Source: Stutzerimonas balearica DSM 6083 (GTDB taxonomy: Bacteria > Pseudomonadota > Gammaproteobacteria > Pseudomonadales > Pseudomonadaceae). Taken from it: DNA of 64,000 nt. The stretch covers positions 1,784,001 to 1,848,000 of the forward strand of contig NZ_CP007511.1 in assembly GCF_000818015.1 (NCBI RefSeq). The letters are read 5' to 3'. Below the pieces are notes generated by a model that saw only the letters and a program-made list of their open reading frames with translations, ran no database searches and was not told the origin of the DNA. Both the position numbers and the translations under genes were made by a program. The stretch's first letter is position 1. Each line of letters opens with the position of its first letter. Below, in pieces: positions 19,077-29,943 of this stretch.

Positions 19077-19994
19077 ATGCAAGCGAGACTCGAGGCCTGT
19101 CTGGCCGCCGTCAATCAGGTGGTGCTGGGCAAGGAGTCGCAGGTTCGTCTGGCCGTCACCTGCCTGCTGGCGCGCGGTCACCTCCTGCTCGAAGATCTGC
19201 CCGGGATGGGCAAGACCACGCTGAGCCATGCGCTGGCCCGGGTCATGGGATTGAGTTTCCAGCGAATCCAGTTCACCTCCGACCTGTTGCCTGGCGACAT
19301 TCTCGGCACTTCGGTGTTCGACAAGGACAGTGGCGGCTTCGTCTTTCACCCCGGGCCGATCTTTGCCGAGCTGGTGCTGGCCGACGAGATCAATCGCGCC
19401 ACGCCCAAGAGCCAAAGCGCCCTGCTCGAGGCCATGGAGGAGGGGCAGGTGACCATCGAGGGCGCCACGCGCGCCCTGCCGCAGCCGTTCTTCGTCATCG
19501 CCACGCAGAACCCGGTGAGCCAGAGCGGAACCTTTGCCCTGCCCGAATCGCAGCTGGATCGCTTCCTGATGCGCTTGTCGCTCGGTTATCCCGCGCGTGC
19601 CGCCGAGCGTGCGCTGCTGCAGGGTCAGTCGCGCCGCGAACTGTTGCCCGAGCTGCAGCCGCTGCTCGACCATGCCGCGCTCGCAGCGATTCAGCAGGAT
19701 GTCGCGCAGGTGCGTGTCAGCGATGCGCTGGTCGATTATGTCCTGCGTCTGGCCGAGGCGACGCGTAGTCAACCCCAGTTCGCCTGGGGCCTTTCGCCGC
19801 GCGGTAGTCTGGCCCTGCTGGCGGCTGCGCGCGCCTGGGCCTATCTGGATCGCCGCGACTATGTCATTCCCGAAGACGTTCAGGCCGTGTTGCCGGCCGT
19901 ACTCGGCCATCGTCTGCGCGAAAGCGCCGATGCCAGCGGGCATGGTGGCGGCGCGCTGGTGCAGTGGCTGTTGCGCGAGGTACCGGCGCTCTGA
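19077..19994 (+). CDS. MoxR-family AAA+ ATPase
   Basis: AAA+ ATPase of the MoxR family, 305 aa, thought to act as a chaperone or regulator for partner proteins encoded beside it. The Walker A is LPGMGKTT (Lys46), Walker B LVLADEINRA, sensor-1 FFVIATQNP, followed by PESQLDRFLMRL, all standard. It starts the moxR - DUF58 - tgpA operon, and its stop lies 28 bases before the DUF58 start. A possible upstream ATG at 19029 would add 16 residues of non-conserved sequence. Confidence 0.9.
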   Translation: MQARLEACLAAVNQVVLGKESQVRLAVTCLLARGHLLLEDLPGMGKTTLSHALARVMGLSFQRIQFTSDLLPGDILGTSVFDKDSGGFVFHPGPIFAELVLADEINRATPKSQSALLEAMEEGQVTIEGATRALPQPFFVIATQNPVSQSGTFALPESQLDRFLMRLSLGYPARAAERALLQGQSRRELLPELQPLLDHAALAAIQQDVAQVRVSDALVDYVLRLAEATRSQPQFAWGLSPRGSLALLAAARAWAYLDRRDYVIPEDVQAVLPAVLGHRLRESADASGHGGGALVQWLLREVPAL

Positions 19995-20022
19995 TGCGGC
20001 GACTCGAACAGGGCGCCCGGCC

Positions 20023-20979
20023 TTGAGGCTGCTGCCGCGCTTCCGTGACCGCTGGTTGCTGCAGCGTGTTCCGCCTGCGCCGAGTGTACGGCTCGACCAG
20101 CGGCGGATCTTCATCATGCCGACGCGTACCGGGCTGGCCTTTCTGGGGGCACTGCTGCTGATGATGCTGGCAGCCATCAACTATCAGAACAGCCTGGCCT
20201 ACGCGATGACCTTTCTGCTTGGTTCGCTGTTTCTGGTCAGCATCCTGCACACTTGGCGCAACCTGGCCGGCCTGGTCCTGCACGCTGGTGGGGCGAGCGC
20301 CGCTTTCGTCGGTGAGCAGGCTCGGTTGAAGGTGCGTCTGGAAAGCCGCGGGCGCAGCTATCAGGCAGTCGCCGTGGGCTGGCCTGCCAGCGGAATGCGC
20401 CTGCTGGATGTGCTGGCCGCCGGCAGCCTGGAGGTCGAACTCGATCTGCCGGCCACCACACGCGGCTGGCTGCGGCCCGGGCGGTTGCGGGTTGAAAGCC
20501 GCTTTCCGCTCGGGCTGCTGGTGGCCTGGAGCTGGGTCGACCTGCAGTTGGCCGCGCTGGTCTACCCGCGGCCGCTCGTCGCCGAACTACCCTCGATGCC
20601 CGGGCTGGACACTGGCGAGGGCGTCCAGGCGCGCGGCGCCGGCGCGGACGACTACCAGGGCCTGCGTCACTGGCAGCCGGGCGATTCCCGTCGGCGTCTG
20701 AACTGGAAGGCGTTTTCCCGTGGTCAGGGACTTCTGGTCAAGGATTTCGCGGCCCTTGCAGGCTCCGATCCGGAGCTGGACTTCGCGGCCCTGGCCGGTG
20801 ATGTCGAGACGCGCCTTTCGACGCTCTGTCACTGGGTGGTGCAACTGAGCGCCTACGGCCAACCATTCAGCCTGAGCCTGCCGGGCGAACGTCTCGGGCC
20901 GGCTAGCGGCAGCGAACATCAGCAGCGCTGCCTGCGCGCGCTGGCCCTGTATGCGTCGAAACCGGAGTCGGCAGTATGA
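20023..20979 (+). CDS. DUF58 membrane protein, MoxR partner
   Basis: Partner protein of the MoxR operon, 318 aa if translation begins at the TTG at 20023. Two hydrophobic helices span about residues 32-75. The C-terminal DUF58/VWA-like half shows GDSRRRLNWKAFSRGQGLLVKDF. The TTG is chosen because sequence typical of this family (RVPPAPSVRLDQRRIFI) lies before the first ATG at 20116. Its stop overlaps the tgpA ATG, indicating coupled translation. The exact role is unknown; it is genetically tied to the MoxR ATPase and TgpA. Confidence 0.85.
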   Translation: MRLLPRFRDRWLLQRVPPAPSVRLDQRRIFIMPTRTGLAFLGALLLMMLAAINYQNSLAYAMTFLLGSLFLVSILHTWRNLAGLVLHAGGASAAFVGEQARLKVRLESRGRSYQAVAVGWPASGMRLLDVLAAGSLEVELDLPATTRGWLRPGRLRVESRFPLGLLVAWSWVDLQLAALVYPRPLVAELPSMPGLDTGEGVQARGAGADDYQGLRHWQPGDSRRRLNWKAFSRGQGLLVKDFAALAGSDPELDFAALAGDVETRLSTLCHWVVQLSAYGQPFSLSLPGERLGPASGSEHQQRCLRALALYASKPESAV

Positions 20980-22973
20980 CGGCTGCCGCGTTGATTCCGC
21001 GCAATAGCCTGATCTGGCTGCTGGTGGCGCAGGTACTGGTGATCCTGCCGCACCTGGGCCATCTGCCGCTGTGGATCATTGCGCTGTGGCTGGCCTGCGC
21101 CAGCTGGCGTGTGCAGATATTCCGAATGCGTGCGCGCTATCCGCGAGGCTGGGCCAAGGCGCTGATGATGCTCGGCGCGGGCTTTGGCGTGTATTTTTCG
21201 CGCGGCAGCCTGGTCGGCCTGGAGGCTGGCGTCGTGTTGTTGATCGCTGCGTTCATCCTCAAGCTGGTGGAAATGCGCACGCGGCGCGATGCGTTGGTGC
21301 TGGTGTTTCTCGGCCTGTTCGCCGTGGTGACCAGCTACCTGTTCGAGGATGGCCTGTTGGCCGGCCTTTACAGCCTGCTGCCCGTCACCGCATTGCTGGC
21401 CGCCTTGATCGGTCTGCAGCAGAGCAGCCTGGTCACCCGGCCGTGGCCGATGCTGCGGCTGGCGGGCACTCTGCTGCTGCAGGCCGTGCCGGTGATGGTC
21501 CTGCTGTTTCTGTTCTTTCCGCGGTTGCCACCACTCTGGTCGCTGCCGCAGGCGCCGGAGCGCGGCAGCACGGGGCTGTCCGACAGCATGGCGCCGGGCG
21601 ACCTCGCAAGCCTTGGGCAGTCGGCGGCGCTCGCCTTTCGTGTGAGCTTCGACGGCGCGGCTCCGCCGCTGGAAGCGCTGTACTGGCGTGCGGTCACCTT
21701 CGAGCGCTTCGATGGTCGGCGCTGGTCGCAATCCCGACCCGCACAGCTGCTCGCGGCGCCGGACTGGCAGCCGAGCGGTGCGCCGGTAGCCTACAGCGTG
21801 GTGATGGAGCCCAGCGGTCGGCCCTGGCTCTACAGCCTCGATGTACCGCAGGTCGAAGGCGTGCCGGCGCGCCTGATGGCCGACTTCCACCTGCAGACGC
21901 CACGGCCGATAAACCAGCCGCTGTTGTACCGCGCGCGCTCCTGGCCGGCGGCCCGGCGTGAGGCGCAGACGGCGCCGGCCAGCCTTGGGCGCTCGCTGTC
22001 GTTGCCGGGGACGGGCAACCCGCGCAGTCGCGCCTGGGCTACCGAGATGCTTGGCGAGGGCGGGCAGCCCGAGGTCATCGTCCAGGCGGTGCTGCGCCAC
22101 TTCCACCGTGAGCCGTATCGCTACACGCTCAGACCGCCAACCCTGGGCGAGCACGCCGTCGACGAATTTCTTTTCGAGACGCGCGCCGGATTCTGCGAGC
22201 ACTACGCGGGGGCAATGGCCTTTGTGCTCCGTGCGGCGGGCATCCCGGCTCGTGTCGTGGCGGGCTATCAGGGCGGCGAATTCAATCCTGCGGGCGACTA
22301 CCTCACCGTGCGCCAGTTCGACGCGCACGCCTGGGTCGAGTATTGGACGGCCGAGCGCGGCTGGGTCAGCGTCGACCCGACCTTCCAGGTGGCCCCCGAG
22401 CGGGTCGAACGCGGGCTTCAGGAAGCGCTCGCCGGTGAGCGCGCCTTGTTCGATGACGAGCCGCTGTCGCTGCTGCGTTTTCGCGGAATCGGCTGGATTG
22501 ATCGGCTGCGATTTTCCTGGGACAGCCTCAATTATGGCTGGCAGCGCTGGGTGCTCGGTTACCAGGCGGATACGCAGAGCGGCCTGCTGCAGCGCTGGTT
22601 TGGCAACGTCGATGGAACACGGCTGGGTATCGGCCTGGTGGCGGCGATCGGCGGGTTGCTCGGCCTGCTGGCGCTGCTCCTGCTCAAGCCCTGGCAGCGC
22701 GGCGATCCCCAGCTGCGCGAGTTCCAGCGTTTCGAGCGGCTGCTCGCGCGGCACGGCATTATGCGGGCACCGGGCGAGGGGCCGCGCAGTTTTGCACAGC
22801 GCGCCGCGCACCAGCTCCCCGATCAGGCTGCGGCGATCGATCGCTTCGTGCGCTGCTACGAAGCCCAGCGATACGCTGGCCAGGTCGGGCGAGCCGATGA
22901 ACTGCCGGCTGCCCTGCGCCAGCTGCGACGCGCGCTGCCCTGGCGCCGCAGGCGCAGTGATCGGCCGGTTTGA
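20976..22973 (+). CDS. tgpA: Transglutaminase-like membrane protein TgpA
   Basis: Inner-membrane protein with a periplasmic transglutaminase-like (DUF3488/transglutaminase-core) domain, 665 aa. About six N-terminal helices (residues 1-190) are followed by the soluble domain and one more helix near 555-575. The catalytic triad is complete: Cys407 in GFCEHYA, His451 in DAHAWVEYW and Asp467 in SVDPTF, unlike the degenerate transglutaminase at 44339-45862. TgpA of P. aeruginosa is reported as essential for growth. It completes the moxR-DUF58-tgpA operon. Confidence 0.92.
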   Translation: MTAAALIPRNSLIWLLVAQVLVILPHLGHLPLWIIALWLACASWRVQIFRMRARYPRGWAKALMMLGAGFGVYFSRGSLVGLEAGVVLLIAAFILKLVEMRTRRDALVLVFLGLFAVVTSYLFEDGLLAGLYSLLPVTALLAALIGLQQSSLVTRPWPMLRLAGTLLLQAVPVMVLLFLFFPRLPPLWSLPQAPERGSTGLSDSMAPGDLASLGQSAALAFRVSFDGAAPPLEALYWRAVTFERFDGRRWSQSRPAQLLAAPDWQPSGAPVAYSVVMEPSGRPWLYSLDVPQVEGVPARLMADFHLQTPRPINQPLLYRARSWPAARREAQTAPASLGRSLSLPGTGNPRSRAWATEMLGEGGQPEVIVQAVLRHFHREPYRYTLRPPTLGEHAVDEFLFETRAGFCEHYAGAMAFVLRAAGIPARVVAGYQGGEFNPAGDYLTVRQFDAHAWVEYWTAERGWVSVDPTFQVAPERVERGLQEALAGERALFDDEPLSLLRFRGIGWIDRLRFSWDSLNYGWQRWVLGYQADTQSGLLQRWFGNVDGTRLGIGLVAAIGGLLGLLALLLLKPWQRGDPQLREFQRFERLLARHGIMRAPGEGPRSFAQRAAHQLPDQAAAIDRFVRCYEAQRYAGQVGRADELPAALRQLRRALPWRRRRSDRPV

Positions 22974-23090
22974 CTCGCAGATCTCGCGCCATTCGCGGCC
23001 GGCATGAGTGATCATTTCGGGCCCGCTGCAGCCGGCCACCGGCTGGCTGGGCGTCCTATAGTGCGTCAACGATAAGACCAAGAGGTGGCA

Positions 23091-23888
23091 ATGACCCTTC
23101 GCGAAATGCTCCAGGCCGTGCGTGACAACCCGCAGGCCGTGACCGTACCAGCCAGTTGGGGCCAGGGCCGCGCCGGTTTCGGCGGGCTGGCCGCAGCGCT
23201 GGTTTACGAGGTGATGCGCGCCCAGGTGCCGGAAGGGCGACCGCTGCGCTCACTGGCAATCACCTTTGTCGGGCCGCTGGCGGTCGATGAACCCGTGAGC
23301 CTCGAAGCCCAGGTGCTGCGTGAAGGCAAGGCGGTCAGCCAGATGCTCGGCAAGGCCGTGCAGAACGGCCAGGTGGTGACGCTGGTGCAGGGCAGCTTTG
23401 GCGCTCCGCGCAGCTCCGCGATCGTGGTGGCGGCCGAGCCGGCGCCGGCCATGCCGCCACTCGAGGCCTGCCAGGCGTTGCCCTATATCCCGGGCGTGGT
23501 GCCGGCGTTTACCCAGCATCTGGAGATGCGCTGGGGCCTCGGCGGCTTGCCATTCAGCGGCAACCCCTCGCGCGAAATGGGCGGCTGGGTGCGTCAGCGT
23601 GGCGAGTCGACCGGCGAAGCGATGAACGAGGCCCATCTGCTGGCGCTGGTCGACGCCTGGCCGCCGGCACTGTTGCCGCACCTGAAGAGCTTCGCGCCGG
23701 CCTCGTCGCTGACCTGGACCATCGAGTTCGTCCAGCCGCTACCGCTGCTCGACAGCCACGACTGGTGTCAGTACCGCGCGCTGATCGAACACGCGCGTGA
23801 CGGCTACGGGCACTGCGCCGCCGCGCTGTGGACGCCGGCCGGCGAGCTGATCGCCCTCAGCCGGCAGACGGTTACGGTGTTCGGCTGA
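23091..23888 (+). CDS. Double-hotdog acyl-CoA thioesterase family protein
   Basis: Predicted acyl-CoA thioesterase with two fused hotdog domains (TesB-like/4HBT_3 type), 265 aa, about the expected size. The N-terminal hotdog includes WGQGRAGFGGLAAALVYE and LRSLAITFVGPL; the C-terminal one includes ASSLTWTIEFVQPLP and YGHCAAALWTPAGEL. The ATG at 23091 is preferred over a GTG two codons earlier because AGAGG is then well placed. It is convergent with the chemoreceptor at 23895, with only 6 bases between them. Confidence 0.8.
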   Translation: MTLREMLQAVRDNPQAVTVPASWGQGRAGFGGLAAALVYEVMRAQVPEGRPLRSLAITFVGPLAVDEPVSLEAQVLREGKAVSQMLGKAVQNGQVVTLVQGSFGAPRSSAIVVAAEPAPAMPPLEACQALPYIPGVVPAFTQHLEMRWGLGGLPFSGNPSREMGGWVRQRGESTGEAMNEAHLLALVDAWPPALLPHLKSFAPASSLTWTIEFVQPLPLLDSHDWCQYRALIEHARDGYGHCAAALWTPAGELIALSRQTVTVFG

Positions 23889-23894
23889 AGAGGC

Positions 23895-25367
23895 TCAGAG
23901 CCGTAACTGGCCGATCGCCCGGCTGAGCTCGCCGGAGAGCGCGGCCAGTTCCGCGCTGGTGCTGGCCGACGCTACGGTCTGCTGCACCGTCTGCTCGGTG
24001 ACGTCCCGGATGCCGGTCACCGAGCGATTCAGCTCTTCGGCGACCTGGCTCTGCTGCTCGGCCGCCACGGCGATCTGCACGTTGCTGTCACGCATCTGGG
24101 CCACGGCCGAGGTGATCGCCTCGAGCGCCTGCGCGGCCTCGCGCGCCTCGCGTACACAGTCATCGGCCTTGAGCTGGCTCTCGCGCATGAACTCCACGGC
24201 GTCGCGGGTCATCCCCTGCAGATTGCCGATCATGTCGGTGATCTCGTTCGTGGAGTCCTGCACACGCTTGGCCAGGCTGCGCACCTCATCGGCAACGACG
24301 GCAAAGCCGCGGCCCATCTCGCCGGCGCGCGCCGCCTCGATCGCCGCGTTCAGGGCGAGCAGGTTGGTCTGCTCGGCAATGCCGTGAATCACGCTCACCA
24401 CGCCATTGATCCGCTGGCTGTCGCTGGCCAGCTGCTCGATGGTTTCGGCCGTTTGCTGCACGCCGGTCGACAGGCTGGAAATGGACTGCTCGACGCGAGC
24501 CACCACTTGATGGCCGGCACTGGCCAGCTGATCGGCATTCTGCGATTCGTCGCGGGTGGCGCCGGCATGTTCGGCAATGTTGTAGACCGTTGCGCTCATT
24601 TCGTTGATCGCGGTGGCCGCCTGGTCGGTTTCGCTCTGCTGCCCGAGCATGCCCTGACGAACGTCGCTCATGCTGGCCGCCAGGCGCGAGGCGCCTTCAT
24701 CGAGCCGCGCCGCGGCCTGGGCGACGGTGCCGACGATCCGTTGATAGCCGTTCTGCATGGCGTTGAAAGCGCCGGCCATCTGACCCACTTCGTCGCGGCT
24801 GTCGAGTGGTACGCGCGCCGCGAGGTCGCCGCTGCGCTCGACATGCAGCATCACGTCTTTGAGCGTGTTCAGGTGGCTGAGCAGGAAACGGATCAGGAGT
24901 TGCGAGGCGGCCAGCAGGCCGAGCATCAGCACGGCGACCGCGACGGCATAACTGAAGAAGTGCTCGGCGAGCACCTGGCTGACGCTGGGCACTGCCACCG
25001 GCATTGCGATGTGGCTGCCATCGCCGCGCGCGACGAGGTGCACCCCGATGACCGGCTGATCGCCGAGCAGGCGCTCATGGTCGAGGGCGTGCCAGCCGGG
25101 CGTGGCCGGTAGCGAGCCGGTATCGAGGCGGATCGGCTCGCCTGGAGCGAATACCCGCAGCCCCGGCAGGCTGGGCAGTGCGGCCTCTGCCGGCCAGCTG
25201 GCGAGCAAGGCGGCGCGGGATGCCGCTTCAGCCTGTGCTGTGGTCGCCCGACTGCTCTGTTCCAGCTGAATGGCGAACAGCACCAGCAACAGGGCGATGA
25301 CGAACGACACCATGTTCAGTGCCCAGAATTTGTACTTCAGCGACAGGTCGCGAATCCAGACGAGCAT
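23895..25367 (-). CDS. Methyl-accepting chemotaxis protein (third receptor)
   Basis: Chemoreceptor of 490 aa: TM1 (about 15-35), a short periplasmic domain of about 100 residues unlike the helical one of the tandem receptors, TM2 (about 135-160), HAMP, and a signalling domain with the tip [18 protein letters not shown]. The compact ligand domain, rich in Pro and Gly, is not one I recognise. A FliA-type promoter lies about 64 bases upstream. There is no CheR-tethering tail. It is not a recent copy of the receptors at 1936-5321. Confidence 0.92.
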   Translation of the reverse strand: MLVWIRDLSLKYKFWALNMVSFVIALLLVLFAIQLEQSSRATTAQAEAASRAALLASWPAEAALPSLPGLRVFAPGEPIRLDTGSLPATPGWHALDHERLLGDQPVIGVHLVARGDGSHIAMPVAVPSVSQVLAEHFFSYAVAVAVLMLGLLAASQLLIRFLLSHLNTLKDVMLHVERSGDLAARVPLDSRDEVGQMAGAFNAMQNGYQRIVGTVAQAAARLDEGASRLAASMSDVRQGMLGQQSETDQAATAINEMSATVYNIAEHAGATRDESQNADQLASAGHQVVARVEQSISSLSTGVQQTAETIEQLASDSQRINGVVSVIHGIAEQTNLLALNAAIEAARAGEMGRGFAVVADEVRSLAKRVQDSTNEITDMIGNLQGMTRDAVEFMRESQLKADDCVREAREAAQALEAITSAVAQMRDSNVQIAVAAEQQSQVAEELNRSVTGIRDVTEQTVQQTVASASTSAELAALSGELSRAIGQLRL

Positions 25368-25430
25368 GCAGTTTCTTCTTCTGTTCAGGCCTATGCGTGA
25401 ATGCGAACGGCGTCGCGGTTCGTTGTCGCT

Positions 25431-25457
25431 TTAGCGGCAGGTCGTGCCGGACCTTGA
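25431..25457 (-). promoter_or_regulatory. Sigma-28 (FliA) promoter of the third chemoreceptor
   Basis: On the minus strand: TCAAGGTC (25457-25450), exactly 11 bases, GCCGCTAA (25438-25431). This compares with TCAAGTTT-N11-GCCGATAA, with one mismatch in the -10 element, and ends about 64 bases before the ATG. Confidence 0.6.
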
Positions 25458-25472
25458 GTCATTCCTCGTCGC

Positions 25473-26282
25473 TCACCGATCGGGAGCGGGCAGGGCGAAG
25501 AAGGCCCGCGCACAAGCGCTGGTATGCGTGGCCAGATCGGCCTCGCTTTCGCCGCGATGGCGGGCGACCTCGCGCAGCACCTCGGTCAGATAGGCCGGCT
25601 CGTTGTGCCCTGACTTCGGCTTCGGCCGCAGCGTGCGCGGCAGCAGGTAGGGGGCGTCGGTTTCGAGCATGAGACGCCCCCGCGGGATCTCACGCACCAG
25701 CGCATGCAGATGGCTGCCGCGGCGTTCGTCGCAGATCCAGCCGGTGATGCCGATGTGAAGATCCAGGTCGAGATAATCGAACAGGGCGTGGCGCTCGCCG
25801 GTAAAGCAGTGCACCACGGCTGCGCCCAGGTGGTCGCGATAGGGCCGCAGGATCTCGGCCAGCCGCCGACTGGCATCGCGCTCATGGAGAAACACCGGCA
25901 GGCCCGTCTCGGCGGCCAGCTGCAGCTGTGCTTCGAGCGCCCGTTCCTGTTGCTCCCGGGGGGAGAAATCGCGGTTGAAGTCCAGCCCGCATTCGCCAAC
26001 GGCTCGTACCCGGTCCTCCTGATACAGCGCTTGCAGCGTATCGGCGGTCGTAGCGCTCCACTGGCTGGCGTCGTGCGGGTGCACGCCGGCGGTGCAGAAC
26101 AGCTGCCGGCCGCTGTCGTCGAGCGCCCTGCACAGCGCAAGCGCCGCCTCGCTCTCCGCCAGGCTGGTGCCGGTCAGTACCAGCTGGCGGACGCCGGCTG
26201 CCGCGGCGCGCTCGACCACGCCGGCCGGATCATGGCTGAACGAAGGGTGGGTGAGGTTGACGCCAATGTCGATCAGCTCCAT
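25473..26282 (-). CDS. tatD: TatD-family metal-dependent hydrolase
   Basis: Metal-dependent deoxyribonuclease/hydrolase with a TIM-barrel, 269 aa. The opening [11 protein letters not shown] is the TatD-type variant rather than the YcfH-type DxHxH. Other signatures are [18 protein letters not shown] (metal-bridging Glu), VVHCFTGE and LETDAPYL, so the metal site is intact. The start at 26282 is chosen because the domain begins at once; the frame stays open upstream without conserved sequence. TatD is associated with DNA and peroxide-damage repair, not with Tat export. It is divergent from the lytic transglycosylase gene. Confidence 0.9.
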   Translation of the reverse strand: MELIDIGVNLTHPSFSHDPAGVVERAAAAGVRQLVLTGTSLAESEAALALCRALDDSGRQLFCTAGVHPHDASQWSATTADTLQALYQEDRVRAVGECGLDFNRDFSPREQQERALEAQLQLAAETGLPVFLHERDASRRLAEILRPYRDHLGAAVVHCFTGERHALFDYLDLDLHIGITGWICDERRGSHLHALVREIPRGRLMLETDAPYLLPRTLRPKPKSGHNEPAYLTEVLREVARHRGESEADLATHTSACARAFFALPAPDR

Positions 26283-26430
26283 TTGTGTTCCTCGATCGTG
26301 GCGGCAATGGCCGCCGACTGGTTTCATCCGTCCGCCGAATTGGCATGGGCCATCCGGCTGTGAGAGGCTGCGCATCATTTTTTGCCGGCGGGGATTGGCT
26401 GTCCTGCGCCGAAGAGGTCATCGCCACGCC

Positions 26431-27846
26431 ATGTCACGCCTTGCGTCGCTCCTGTTCTGCCTGCTGATGCTCGTGACCGGGTCGGCAGCCGCACGGGTGG
26501 TGGGGCCCGATCCCTGGCATGCGGGCGCGAGCTCGGTGCGCGACCTGGCCGACATTCGCCGCAGCGGCGTGCTGCGGGTGCTGATCAACCAGAGTCGCAA
26601 CAGCTCGGGCGAAATCAAGGGCGAGGCGATCGGTGTCGAATATGCGCGCTTGCGTGCCTTCGAGCAGTTTCTCGACCGGGGGCGGGGCGAGGGCCAGGGT
26701 ATCACGCTGAAGTTGATTCCCAAGGCGAAGGACCAGCTGCTTGCTGCGCTGCAGCGCGGCGAGGGCGATCTGGTCGCACCCGGCGAGCTGATCGATACGC
26801 GCAATAGCCGTGGGCTGAGCCGCAGCCGGCCGGTGGTGCGTGATGTCGACATGGTGTTGGTGGGGCGCAAGGGTGGGCCGCAGTACCAGCGTCTCGAGCA
26901 ACTGTCGGGGCGCAGCCTGGCGCTGCCGCCGGGTAGTGCTGCCGGAAGGGCGGTGAACGAGCTCAACGAGCGGCTGCTGGCGCGAGGGCTGGCGCCTATC
27001 GTCGTCGAGTGGGTCGATCCGACGCTGGCGGTCGAGGATGTTCTGGAGATGGTCCAGGCAGGCATCTACCCGGTGACGGCGGTGGAGCGAACCATTGCCG
27101 AGCGTTGGGCGAAGGTGATGCCGCGGCTGCGGATCGACGACCGTGTCAGGCTCGGCAACCAGGCCGACATGCACTGGTTCGTACGCAAGGAGGCGAGCAT
27201 GTTGCGCGCCAGCATCGACCGTTTTCTCAAGGACTACCGCCCGCCGGAAAACCAGGACGCGGCGTTCGAGCGCGTCTACCGCCGTCTGTACAAGGTTCAG
27301 TATCCGCTCGATCGGGTCGGCCGCCAGCGGCTCGAGAAGGTTCGCCCGACCTTGCAGCGCTACGCGGCGAAGATGGAGCTGGACTGGCTGAATCTCGCCG
27401 CCGTCGCGTTCAAGGAATCCACGCTCAATCCGGCGGCCAAGGGCAGTGGCGGCGCGACCGGCCTCATGCAGGTGACCCAGGCCACGGCACGCAACCTGGG
27501 CGTGGCCGACATCCATAAGCTCGATAACAACGTCTATGCCAGCGCCAAGTACCTGGCCAGCATTCGCCGCCAGTATTTCGCCAGCCCGCGTCTCAACGAG
27601 CGCGAGCGCATGGCGTTCACGCTGGCGGCCTACAACCTCGGGCCGCAGCGGGTGCAGAGCATGCGGGCCGAGGCACGGCGGCGCGGGCTCGACCCGAATC
27701 AGTGGTTCTTCCAGGTCGAGCGCGTCGCCATGGAAACCGTTGGCATGGGCGTGGTGGCCTACGTCAACAGCGTCAACAAGTACTACCTCGCCTACAACCG
27801 TGAACGCTATTTGCTCGAGGTCGACTCGCGCAGCGCCGCCAACTGA
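26431..27846 (+). CDS. MltF-family lytic transglycosylase (MltF2-like)
   Basis: Peptidoglycan lytic transglycosylase of 471 aa with an N-terminal signal (about residues 1-21), a periplasmic solute-binding-protein-like domain (about 35-280) and a C-terminal SLT catalytic domain. The catalytic Glu is in FKESTLNP, followed by GATGLMQVTQATARNLGV and AYNLGPQRV. This two-domain layout defines the MltF family. The gene ends 5 bases from the convergent lipase foldase gene. The SBP-like domain suggests allosteric control by a muropeptide-type ligand, which is an inference from the family. Confidence 0.88.
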   Translation: MSRLASLLFCLLMLVTGSAAARVVGPDPWHAGASSVRDLADIRRSGVLRVLINQSRNSSGEIKGEAIGVEYARLRAFEQFLDRGRGEGQGITLKLIPKAKDQLLAALQRGEGDLVAPGELIDTRNSRGLSRSRPVVRDVDMVLVGRKGGPQYQRLEQLSGRSLALPPGSAAGRAVNELNERLLARGLAPIVVEWVDPTLAVEDVLEMVQAGIYPVTAVERTIAERWAKVMPRLRIDDRVRLGNQADMHWFVRKEASMLRASIDRFLKDYRPPENQDAAFERVYRRLYKVQYPLDRVGRQRLEKVRPTLQRYAAKMELDWLNLAAVAFKESTLNPAAKGSGGATGLMQVTQATARNLGVADIHKLDNNVYASAKYLASIRRQYFASPRLNERERMAFTLAAYNLGPQRVQSMRAEARRRGLDPNQWFFQVERVAMETVGMGVVAYVNSVNKYYLAYNRERYLLEVDSRSAAN

Positions 27847-27851
27847 GTGGT

Positions 27852-28874
27852 TCAGCCCTCGCGCGCGGCCGCCAGTCGCTCGGCGGCGTCGAGCCGCAGG
27901 CGCTCGGTCTCGTCGAAGCGTTCGGCGGCCAGCTGCGCCACGGCGCGTGTCTTGTCCTGCTCGCTGAGGCCACGGCTCGCTTCGATCCTGCGCTTCTCGA
28001 CGCGGTAGGCCGCGAGCCGCTGCCGCCACTGGTCACGGCTTGCATCCAGGGCTTCCAGACGCTGCGTGGCGGCATTGCCGACCAGTTGCTGGCGCAGCTG
28101 ACGCAATGCCTGCGGTGTCCCGCCTGAGGCCTGCAACCTGGCGCTCTGCTCGCGTAGCGCCTGCTGCAGCCCAGGAACGATGGCATCCTTCAGCTCGTCG
28201 GGCAGGGATTCGTGCAACCGGTCGAGGGCCTGGCCTTTCTGCTGCGCTGTGAGCGCCGGATTCAGGCGGATCGCCAGGCGTTCGAGACCGTAGCGATCGT
28301 ACTGTTCCTCCACGGCGAAAAACGCCTGGTGCGTCTGGGGCGAAAACAGGCGGGCCCGTAGCGCCTGCACCGCCTGGAGGCGACGCTGCAAAGCGTCGAT
28401 ATCGTCCGCGCGCGGAAAGCCCCGCTCCAGGTCGAGCAGCTGGCGCTTGTAGTTCAGGTAGCGGGTCAGCAGGGCGCCTGCCTGTTCCGCTGCGGCGGGC
28501 GGAAGCTGCTGTTCGAGGTAGGTACGCAAGCGCAGTACGCTGCTGCTCAGGGGCTCCTCGCCAAGAGTGCTGAGAAAGTAATCGAACAAGCGTCGCACGC
28601 CCTCGGTGACCACTAGGTTTCCCGAGGCATCGACTGGCAGCTCACCGTCGATGCGGGTGCCGCGAAAGGACAGCGGCAGCGCGGCCGGCGCGGCGGCCCG
28701 CTTCACGGCAGCTGCGGGCAAGGCCTGGTTGGCTCCGTGGGCGTCGAGAACGACGGGCGAGGCGGCCGCCTGCTCCTGGGCAGCGGGCGACGGGGCAGGG
28801 GCCGGTGGTGTTAACCAGAACAGCGGAACGGCGGCCAGCGCCGCCAGGATGCCGACAACAAGGATTCGTTTCAT
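27852..28874 (-). CDS. lif: Lipase-specific foldase (lipase chaperone)
   Basis: Membrane-anchored steric chaperone that folds the secreted lipase encoded just upstream, 340 aa. One N-terminal helix (about 4-20) is followed by an Ala/Pro-rich linker (about 23-70), then the helical foldase domain with the conserved RRLFDYFLSTLGEE motif near residue 90. The second gene of the lipase operon, starting 47 bases after lipA stops. Length and domain order match Pseudomonas Lif/LipB proteins. Confidence 0.95.
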   Translation of the reverse strand: MKRILVVGILAALAAVPLFWLTPPAPAPSPAAQEQAAASPVVLDAHGANQALPAAAVKRAAAPAALPLSFRGTRIDGELPVDASGNLVVTEGVRRLFDYFLSTLGEEPLSSSVLRLRTYLEQQLPPAAAEQAGALLTRYLNYKRQLLDLERGFPRADDIDALQRRLQAVQALRARLFSPQTHQAFFAVEEQYDRYGLERLAIRLNPALTAQQKGQALDRLHESLPDELKDAIVPGLQQALREQSARLQASGGTPQALRQLRQQLVGNAATQRLEALDASRDQWRQRLAAYRVEKRRIEASRGLSEQDKTRAVAQLAAERFDETERLRLDAAERLAAAREG

Positions 28875-28921
28875 GGTTCTGCCCTACCAGAGGGGCGCCG
28901 GGCCGGGCCCGGCTCCCTGGG

Positions 28922-29908
<987 letters not shown>

Positions 29909-29943
29909 TCACCGCGCCAGGCGCGTACTGCGCGATCGCAAGC

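Noticed and set aside
20919..23081. 720-codon frame antisense to tgpA
   Set aside because: Reverse-strand shadow, Gln/Arg-rich with no domain; tgpA has its intact triad and operon overlap.
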